DNA of 9,118 nt from Holosporales bacterium (GTDB taxonomy: Bacteria; Pseudomonadota; Alphaproteobacteria; BNTO01): the NCBI GenBank assembly GCA_031273545.1, contig JAISRQ010000131.1:1-9118 (forward strand). Direction: 5' to 3'. Shown piece by piece: positions 1-4,472 of this stretch. The position numbers and the translations under genes were made by a program. The notes beneath the pieces were generated by a model that saw only the letters and a list, made by a program, of their open reading frames with translations, was not told where the DNA came from and searched no databases. How positions within the stretch are numbered: the first letter of the stretch is position 1; each line of letters opens with the position of its first letter.

Positions 1-9
1 TTTTTCTGT

Positions 10-42
10 TAGGATAAAAGGTGGTGGTTGGGGTGGAGGCTC
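10..42 (+). repeat. Family 1 dispersed repeat, copy 1 (3' of LRR gene)
   Basis: The core at 10-38 begins TAGGATAAAAGG and continues as a G-rich stretch. It is identical over 29 bases to the reverse complement of 3385-3413, and a third, slightly diverged copy lies at 3496-3532. The copy sits 45 bases beyond the stop of the minus-strand LRR gene, so it reads in that gene's transcript as a C-rich, G-poor tract. The copies are seen directly. A role in 3'-end formation is inference. Confidence 0.85.
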
Positions 43-86
43 TTCATTTTCTATCCAAAAACTCTCAACAATTCCGTCTCCAAATG

Positions 87-1199
87 TTAAGTAAACGTAG
101 ATGTCCTAAACCTAGAGGGAATTGCTCCTGTTGGTACTTCTACAAAAGAAGCGTAGCCGGTCTTGTCAACAGTTAAGTTCGGCACGGAAATTGATGTTAA
201 ACTGCGACAATAAGCAAACGCATAACTGCCGATTTCTTCTAACAGCGGCAGGTCAAGTGTTTTTAAACCTGTGCAAGCACAAAACGCAGAATCGCCGGCA
301 GTAGTTAACAGCGGCAGGGAAAGTGATGTTAAACTGCTGCAAGAATTAAACGCATACCCGCCGGCGGTACTTACCTTTGGAAAAGACATGGAATTTAACC
401 CACTGCAATATTGGAATGCATTGTTACCAATACTGGTTACGTCTTCAAAACCAACTAGCTCTCTCAGCTTTGTATTTGGTGCGGCTGATGTCGCTTTAAA
501 TGCGTTGGCTGCAATTGAACTGCTCCCCCAAATGGGGATTTCTAGATATTCCAGTACTTTTTGATTAACAAGGCTTATTACAGATGACCGCACATTATTC
601 ACATTACCGTGATACATCCTAAGGGAGATGAGGTGCGTGAGGCTCGTATACTCTAGCCCTGCAGGAGCGTAATTCCCAACGATGACCATACTTGTAAAGC
701 TGCCTAGATTGTCGATTGTATTCTGGGATATTGATGACTGATTGATTAATACTAGCGTGGTTAAGTCTGGAAGCGTCGGATACACCAACGCCCTAGAGAC
801 GTATGGCTCAATTTCAGGAAACGCAACACCAACGAGGTACGAAAATAAATCCTTCTTTGTAAACACGTCTTGTACATCGTCCTTTGAACCTGTAATGCTT
901 TCTTTGATCCTCTCCACGTTACTTGAAACCGTGCCGACGTAATCCGATATCCCCGTTGGGCCATCGCTAATTAAGGTGATAGTACTGTCGAGGAGGTTGA
1001 CTGCATTGTTGATTTTTTCATTGTATATATCGAGATCGGTTTCATTAGAAGCATATGCGCCGAAATGCAGCATAGCTAAGGCCAACACGCTGCGAGCTAC
1101 AATATCAAAATTGCGCTGACGCATGCGACGTGGCGAGCTTTTGGAGGAACGAGATTTAAGCGTTTTTATTAAATTTATTACAATCATAAAATATCGCAT
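87..1199 (-). CDS. Secreted BspA-type leucine-rich-repeat protein
   Basis: This 370-aa protein has an N-terminal export signal and a C-terminal leucine-rich-repeat block. Four 22-residue units at about 255-342 follow the pattern xxIGxxAFxxCxxLxxLxLPxL typical of the LRR_5/BspA (TpLRR) family; a looser unit may precede them at about 227-254. BspA-like proteins are usually surface or secreted adhesins or host-interaction factors; here that role is inferred only. Residues 26-50 form a classic signal peptide ending FGAYA before SNETD, so Met26 (1124) could be the true start. The frame is open to Met1 at 1199, which sits about 13 bases after the predicted transcription start from a TATAAT box, and neither start has a clear Shine-Dalgarno. 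Residues 51-150 are not recognised. Repeat copies lie on both sides of the gene. Confidence 0.85.
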   Translation of the reverse strand: MRYFMIVINLIKTLKSRSSKSSPRRMRQRNFDIVARSVLALAMLHFGAYASNETDLDIYNEKINNAVNLLDSTITLISDGPTGISDYVGTVSSNVERIKESITGSKDDVQDVFTKKDLFSYLVGVAFPEIEPYVSRALVYPTLPDLTTLVLINQSSISQNTIDNLGSFTSMVIVGNYAPAGLEYTSLTHLISLRMYHGNVNNVRSSVISLVNQKVLEYLEIPIWGSSSIAANAFKATSAAPNTKLRELVGFEDVTSIGNNAFQYCSGLNSMSFPKVSTAGGYAFNSCSSLTSLSLPLLTTAGDSAFCACTGLKTLDLPLLEEIGSYAFAYCRSLTSISVPNLTVDKTGYASFVEVPTGAIPSRFRTSTFT

Positions 1200-1219
1200 A
1201 GTACATTCTATATAGTTAT

Positions 1220-1225
1220 ATTATA
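1220..1225 (-). promoter_or_regulatory. -10 box of the LRR gene promoter
   Basis: The minus strand carries a perfect TATAAT ending 21 bases before the ATG at 1199. No good -35 hexamer is seen at 16-18 bases; TACTTA at 17 bases is the nearest candidate. If used, the 5' leader would be only about a dozen bases, and the ATG would lack a Shine-Dalgarno. Confidence 0.4.
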
Positions 1226-1283
1226 CGATGAGACAGTTTAATTAAGTATTAATTCTCTGGGCAAAATTCATTTTATATCACTT

Positions 1284-1353
1284 CCCAAAAGATTACGGAC
1301 TTTTTAAGCGGACAAACTGTAACTATCCTTTAGCTTCTTATCCGTAATCCTTG
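1284..1353 (+). repeat. Family 2 dispersed repeat, copy A
   Basis: About 70 bases running from CCAAAAGATTACGGAC to TATCCGTAATCC. The two ends are imperfect inverted repeats of each other. It aligns along its length with 5751-5818 in the same orientation and with the reverse complements of 4372-4438 and 7676-7746. It lies 19 bases past the stop of the 226-aa gene. No coding capacity is apparent, and it resembles a MITE or REP-like element. Confidence 0.75.
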
Positions 1354-1372
1354 AGAGCCGGTATATTAGAGT

Positions 1373-2053
1373 TTACTGATTGCTAGGATACCAATCAGTC
1401 ACATGTGTTTTTACATCGTAGGCTTCTTGCTCTTCTGTTGCATGATGAGTAGCTGGTTCTAGTAACTCCTTCGTTAAAGCGTGAGGATGCCACTCTGTAG
1501 TAATTATACCGTCTACACGTGTATCGTCCGAAAGCGGACCGTACGATGGAAGCAAAAGCGACATATCTACTGTTTCAATAGGAGACGGCAGGACATCAGA
1601 TACTGAACGCCCTCGGTTTGCTTCAGGCGTGAGAGGAAAGCGTGCATTTCTCGTAGTAGTGCGCCGCGGAGGCATTTCCTCGTTCGCATCTCTTTCTTCA
1701 CCAAGGTCGAATGTTACATGAACTGGCCTTTGTTTCGCTTTACTGCTGAACTGTCTGAGCATTTGTTCGAAATTGCGAACAACGGCTAGCGCATCGTCTA
1801 TTTGTTCTTGTATTTCGATTGACGTATCGCTGGGTGTCGAAAGTATGTCTGATAAAGAGTTCGTCATCTCTTGTGCGGCCGCTTGTACAGCAACAAAATT
1901 TTGTCTTTTCTGCATTTTTAACAAGAGTTCTTCTCGTACTGCGCGCCTATTCTCAAAATTAGGATCGTAAACTTGTGACGAACGTGATGCAAATAAATTT
2001 GGTCCGATCAAGCAAATTCCCAAAAGCGCTACGGGGGTTTTAAAAAAGTTCAT
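1373..2053 (-). CDS. Secreted protein of unknown function (226 aa)
   Basis: I do not recognise the family. The protein begins with a good signal peptide, MNFFKTPVALLGICLIGPNLFA, predicted to be cut before SRSS. A helical, probably coiled-coil stretch follows at about residues 35-105, rich in Q, E, L and A, and then a polar, proline-containing, likely disordered tail with PPRRTTTR and ending DWYPSNQ. The frame opens six codons earlier at a TTG, but ATG 2053 is preferred because AGGAA lies seven bases upstream of it (2061-2065) and the signal peptide then starts correctly. It is transcribed divergently from murG. The mature protein has no cysteines. Secretion by Sec and cleavage by LepB are inferred; the function is open, and a host-interaction protein is only a guess from context. 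Confidence 0.8.
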   Translation of the reverse strand: MNFFKTPVALLGICLIGPNLFASRSSQVYDPNFENRRAVREELLLKMQKRQNFVAVQAAAQEMTNSLSDILSTPSDTSIEIQEQIDDALAVVRNFEQMLRQFSSKAKQRPVHVTFDLGEERDANEEMPPRRTTTRNARFPLTPEANRGRSVSDVLPSPIETVDMSLLLPSYGPLSDDTRVDGIITTEWHPHALTKELLEPATHHATEEQEAYDVKTHVTDWYPSNQ

Positions 2054-2060
2054 AGTGTTG

Positions 2061-2065
2061 TTCCT
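2061..2065 (-). promoter_or_regulatory. Ribosome binding site deciding the start of the 226-aa gene
   Basis: AGGAA on the minus strand ends seven bases before ATG 2053. It overlaps the upstream TTG alternative start, and so favours the ATG. Confidence 0.6.
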
Positions 2066-2089
2066 GTTCAATAATATTTCTAGTTAGTT

Positions 2090-2119
2090 ATGCTATCGCA
2101 TAGTTAGCAACGATGTCAA
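2090..2119 (-). promoter_or_regulatory. Promoter of the 226-aa secreted protein gene
   Basis: On the minus strand a perfect -35 TTGACA (2114-2119) is followed after 18 bases by TAGCAT (2090-2095), a four-of-six match to the -10 consensus. The leader to ATG 2053 would be about 30 bases and contains the AGGAA ribosome site. The -10 box overlaps a short inverted repeat, TATGC-TATC-GCATA, and lies within TAG-phased 20-bp direct repeats, which could be an operator. Confidence 0.55.
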
Positions 2120-2165
2120 CTAGAATAAGGCCAATGTGCTAAGTTTTTTTTCAGAGGGAGGCCGA

Positions 2166-2195
2166 TTGGAATTCTTGTGAAGGGGGGTGTATAAT
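2166..2195 (+). promoter_or_regulatory. Promoter of murG
   Basis: TTGGAA (2166-2171), an 18-base spacer and a perfect TATAAT (2190-2195) form a sigma70-type promoter pointing at murG, with transcription expected near 2202. A GTG at 2187 in the murG frame falls inside this promoter and so cannot be the start used by this transcript, which supports the later GTG at 2235. Confidence 0.6.
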
Positions 2196-2205
2196 CGCGT
2201 TTTAG

Positions 2206-2238
2206 ATGAATCTGGAGAATGTGATCAAGAGACGGTGA
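2206..2238 (+). CDS. Possible 10-codon leader ORF overlapping the murG start
   Basis: An ATG only a few bases after the predicted transcription start opens a frame encoding MNLENVIKRR. It stops at TGA, overlapping the proposed murG GTG as GTGA. The layout would allow translational coupling to murG, whose own Shine-Dalgarno is poor. The ORF is short enough to be chance, and the coupling is inference. Confidence 0.2.
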   Translation: MNLENVIKRR

Positions 2239-3323
2239 AAAAGGATCTATATATATTAGCTGCCGGAGGCACGGGGGGCCACTTATTTCCCGCGGTAAGC
2301 CTTGCTTGTGTGCTGAAATCCAGGGGGAAGTCCGTTATCCTTTTTACTGACGAGCGTGCAGAAAAGTGGGTGGACCACGCTTGTTTTGATAGGATTGTCG
2401 TATCGCGCTTTCGTCCAAACGCTAACGCTTCGCAAAAAATAAAAAAAATTATATTTATAAAAGGGCTGGTTTGGTGTGGCATAAAAAGTTTTTTGTTTTT
2501 GTTATGGCGACGCCCTGCTGCAGTCGTTGGGTTCGGGGGATACCCATCTGCGCCGACGGTGTTCGCCGCTCAAATCCTTGGAATCCCTTCCATATTGCAC
2601 GAATGTAACGCCATTTTAGGCAAAGCGAACGAAATTCTCGCTAAAAGAGCCAAAGCGATCACAACTGGCTTCAAAAACGTTGTAAAACTGCCTTTGCAGC
2701 GCAACCACGTCTTTACGGGCAACCCTGTTCGCGAAAAAATATCGCAGCTCGCTTACACAAAATATGAACTACCAAAGGATGGCGTTAATATCTTTATTGT
2801 GGGGGGCAGTCAAGGCGCGGGCTTGTTTTCACGCGTAGTTCCCGAAGCAATTAAATGTCTATCTAAAGAATGCAATAGATATAATGTTCGCGTGATAATG
2901 CAGGTCAGCGACACGGACCGTGAGCGCGTCGGCTTGTTGTATAAGCAGGCAGGAGTAGACGCAACCCTCGCACCGTTTTTCCAAAATATGGACGAAATAT
3001 TGCGTTGGGCGCACATTGTGATATCGCGCTCTGGGGCGCTTAGTTTGGCGGAAATTGCTGCTGCTGGGGTGCCGTCCGTATTGGTGCCATTGGCGAGCTC
3101 TCGCGATGGGGATCAGCTGTATAACGCCGCACAATACGAGCAAGCAGGGGCGTCCGTATTAATTGAGGAGCACGCATTTACACCGGAAACGCTTACGGCA
3201 TTGTTACTTGAGCTGTGCAGCGATCATGTCGCGTTGCAGGAAATGAGCAAGGCGGCGCGCGAGATGTTTGTGGCTGGTGCTGCCGAACGCTTGGGGGCTG
3301 TGGTGTGCGGGGAGAAGCGGTAG
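2235..3323 (+). CDS. murG: UDP-GlcNAc:lipid I N-acetylglucosaminyltransferase (MurG)
   Basis: MurG transfers GlcNAc from UDP-GlcNAc to undecaprenyl-PP-MurNAc-pentapeptide, making lipid II on the inner face of the cytoplasmic membrane. From GTG 2235 the protein has 362 residues, normal for the family. Visible motifs are the glycine loop GGTGGH (11-16), GFGGYPSAP, HECNAILGKAN in place of the usual HEQN, TGNPVR, GGSQGA (190-195) and the UDP-sugar site SRSGALSLAEI with Glu273, followed by DGDQLYNA with Gln294. A hydrophobic, basic patch (IFIKGLVWCGIKSFLFLLWRR) before GFGGYPS fits membrane docking. The frame is open to GTG 2187, but that codon lies in the promoter and would add 16 residues before the normal N-terminus. 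murG normally sits in the dcw cluster followed by murC; here the next gene is convergent and unrelated, so the cluster is broken after it. Confidence 0.95.
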   Translation: MKKDLYILAAGGTGGHLFPAVSLACVLKSRGKSVILFTDERAEKWVDHACFDRIVVSRFRPNANASQKIKKIIFIKGLVWCGIKSFLFLLWRRPAAVVGFGGYPSAPTVFAAQILGIPSILHECNAILGKANEILAKRAKAITTGFKNVVKLPLQRNHVFTGNPVREKISQLAYTKYELPKDGVNIFIVGGSQGAGLFSRVVPEAIKCLSKECNRYNVRVIMQVSDTDRERVGLLYKQAGVDATLAPFFQNMDEILRWAHIVISRSGALSLAEIAAAGVPSVLVPLASSRDGDQLYNAAQYEQAGASVLIEEHAFTPETLTALLLELCSDHVALQEMSKAAREMFVAGAAERLGAVVCGEKR

Positions 3324-3384
3324 GAAGAAATGCGGGAAGGAGAAGTGGATTAATGCGGATAAGAGCGCTAGGAGGAGAGAGAGG

Positions 3385-3421
3385 CTCCACCCCAACCACC
3401 ACCTTTTATCCTAGCACAAAA
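3385..3421 (-). repeat. Family 1 dispersed repeat, copy 2 (3' of murG)
   Basis: The reverse complement of 3385-3413 equals 10-38 over 29 bases, with partial similarity further out on both sides. It starts 62 bases after the murG stop and reads as a C-rich, G-poor tract (CCACCCCAACCACCACC) in the murG transcript. A purine-rich run, GGAGGAGAGAGAGG, lies just before it. It faces copy 3 with 82 bases between them. Confidence 0.85.
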
Positions 3422-3495
3422 AAGTTAATGGGCGGTTAATGATAAAACTTGCCTTAAATATGACAGATTTTTCTATTTACGATTTCTTAACCTAT

Positions 3496-3532
3496 TTCTG
3501 ATAGGATGGAAGGCGGTGGTTGGGGTGGGGCC
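3496..3532 (+). repeat. Family 1 dispersed repeat, copy 3 (3' of the 51-residue-repeat gene)
   Basis: This stretch matches copy 1 in the same orientation, including the TTTCTG lead-in and the GGTGGTTGGGGTGG core, with a few substitutions (GATGGAAGGC for GATAAAAGGT). It lies about 86 bases beyond the stop of the minus-strand gene at 3619, so like the other copies it reads as a C-rich tract in the transcript of the gene it follows. The divergence suggests it is not a recent duplication of copies 1 and 2. Confidence 0.75.
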
Positions 3533-3618
3533 TTCCCCCCTAACTCTCACCCTATTCCTCTCCCTCTGTTCACTAGATCCAAATATTGGCGTCATTTATT
3601 GTGTTCGAATTAGTTGGA

Positions 3619-4254
3619 TTATACCTCTTCGTATTGTGAAAATATCGTATCAAACGTGTAGCAGAGCTGCAACGTGTCGCAGAGCTGCGTCGTTAGTTTA
3701 GCCACGTTTTGGGCAGTGACGGTAGACTTATGTTTCGCTCTCTCAAATCTATTCAAAACCTCGCGTGGTTCAACATCAGCATAGGCCAGGAATCGGGCCT
3801 CAAACCTGTAAAGTTGCGTGCCCAATTGATTAAGTTGCTCGGCAATGACATCCACCTTACGCTCAGTGGCCTCGAATCTATCCCAAAAGTCGCATGGCGG
3901 CGCAAGCTCATCTCCAGCGCGTCCTGCATCAGCGTAGGCCATGAACCGATTTTCAAACCTGTCTAGTCGCGTGCCCAATTGACTAAGTTGCTGGGCAATG
4001 GCATCCACCTTATATTCAGTACTCTCGGATCGATCCCAAAACTCGCGTGGCGGCGCAAGCTCATCCCCAATGCGCTCAATATCGGCATAGGCTATGAATC
4101 GATTTTCAAACCTGTCTAGTCGCGTGCCCAGTTGACTAAGTTGGTGGGTAATGGCATCTAAGTGTTCAGTCAGTGACATCCTCGGAAAATCCTCTTCGCT
4201 TCCAAAGCAAACCGTTCCTATTAGCCCAAATACTCCAATAATCATTTTATTCAT
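3619..4254 (-). CDS. Secreted coiled-coil protein with 51-residue tandem repeats
   Basis: I do not recognise the family. The 211-aa protein starts with a short signal peptide, MNKMIIGVFGLIGTVCFG, before SEED. Two near-identical 51-residue units (32-82 and 83-133) follow, each reading QLSQLGTRLDRFENRF.AYAD, then GDELAPP..FWDR and an acidic-basic end. A third unit of 43 residues (134-176) has lost the GDELAPP part, and a fourth is only a remnant from 177. The LxxLxxRLxRFExRF spacing fits an amphipathic helix or coiled coil broken by the PP turn. The start is supported by AAGGGA nine bases upstream (4264-4269). The gene converges on murG. It could be a periplasmic or secreted structural or effector protein; the sequence does not say which. 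Confidence 0.8.
   Translation of the reverse strand: MNKMIIGVFGLIGTVCFGSEEDFPRMSLTEHLDAITHQLSQLGTRLDRFENRFIAYADIERIGDELAPPREFWDRSESTEYKVDAIAQQLSQLGTRLDRFENRFMAYADAGRAGDELAPPCDFWDRFEATERKVDVIAEQLNQLGTQLYRFEARFLAYADVEPREVLNRFERAKHKSTVTAQNVAKLTTQLCDTLQLCYTFDTIFSQYEEV
3727..4161 (-). repeat. Tandem 153-bp coding repeats
   Basis: Unit 1 is 4161-4009, unit 2 is 4008-3856 and unit 3 is 3855-3727 (129 bp), all in the same frame. Units 1 and 2 are very similar in DNA as well as protein (for example CAAACCTGTCTAGTCGCGTG is shared on the plus strand), which points to recent duplication. Unit 3 is more diverged and carries an in-frame 24-bp loss. Confidence 0.85.
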
Positions 4255-4263
4255 AACAAAAAA

Positions 4264-4269
4264 TCCCTT
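4264..4269 (-). promoter_or_regulatory. Ribosome binding site of the 51-residue-repeat gene
   Basis: AAGGGA on the minus strand ends nine bases before ATG 4254, which supports that start over the internal Met4. Confidence 0.55.
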
Positions 4270-4274
4270 AAAAA

Positions 4275-4306
4275 AATGCTAACATCCCCGCAGCGATGCT
4301 AGCATC
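4275..4306 (-). promoter_or_regulatory. Twin palindromic sites, possible operator
   Basis: GATGCTAGCATC (4295-4306) is a perfect 12-bp palindrome. AATGCTAACATC (4275-4286) matches it at 10 of 12 positions and begins exactly 20 bases away, about two helical turns. Both lie just upstream of the ribosome site of the 51-residue-repeat gene, where a promoter and operator are expected. The sequence pattern is seen directly; repressor binding is inference, and no convincing -35/-10 pair was found here. Confidence 0.4.
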
Positions 4307-4371
4307 TATTTAGTAAACAAATCGTTAACGGACCCTCTTTTATAAAAAAAAGTCATAACCCTTCGCCGGTT

Positions 4372-4438
4372 TCCAAAAATTGCGGACTAGAAACTGAATA
4401 ATCACAAGTATTCGTTCTCAAAATATCCCGTAATCCGT
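4372..4438 (-). repeat. Family 2 dispersed repeat, copy D
   Basis: The reverse complement reads GGATTACGGGATATTTTGAG and onward to TAGTCCGCAATTTTTGGA. It aligns best with copy B, especially over GAGAAC and GTCCGCAAT. It is the most diverged copy and lies 34 bases past the stop of the AnmK-like gene. Confidence 0.6.
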
Positions 4439-4472
4439 ACATGCGGAATCCCCAAAAGCCGCGAACAAAACT

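Noticed and set aside
122..564. Two plus-strand ORFs of 60 and 97 codons inside the LRR gene
   Set aside because: They lie fully antisense to the LRR repeats. Their apparent coding nature comes from the repetitive leucine-rich-repeat codons on the other strand.
2187..2234. GTG 2187 as the murG start
   Set aside because: It overlaps a perfect TATAAT box and adds 16 residues before the normal MurG N-terminus.
3215..3439. A 74-codon plus-strand ORF over the murG end and family 1 repeat
   Set aside because: It overlaps murG in another frame and continues through the low-complexity repeat; the arginine- and glycine-rich product is a composition effect.
10..3532. Copies 1 and 2 of the repeat as ends of a 3.4-kb transposon
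   Set aside because: Although inverted relative to each other, they enclose murG and no transposase, and a third copy lies outside. A dispersed element fits better.
3531..3570. The pyrimidine-rich run after copy 3 as a separate repeat
   Set aside because: It resembles common C/T-rich intergenic runs, but there is no second copy in the window to compare with.
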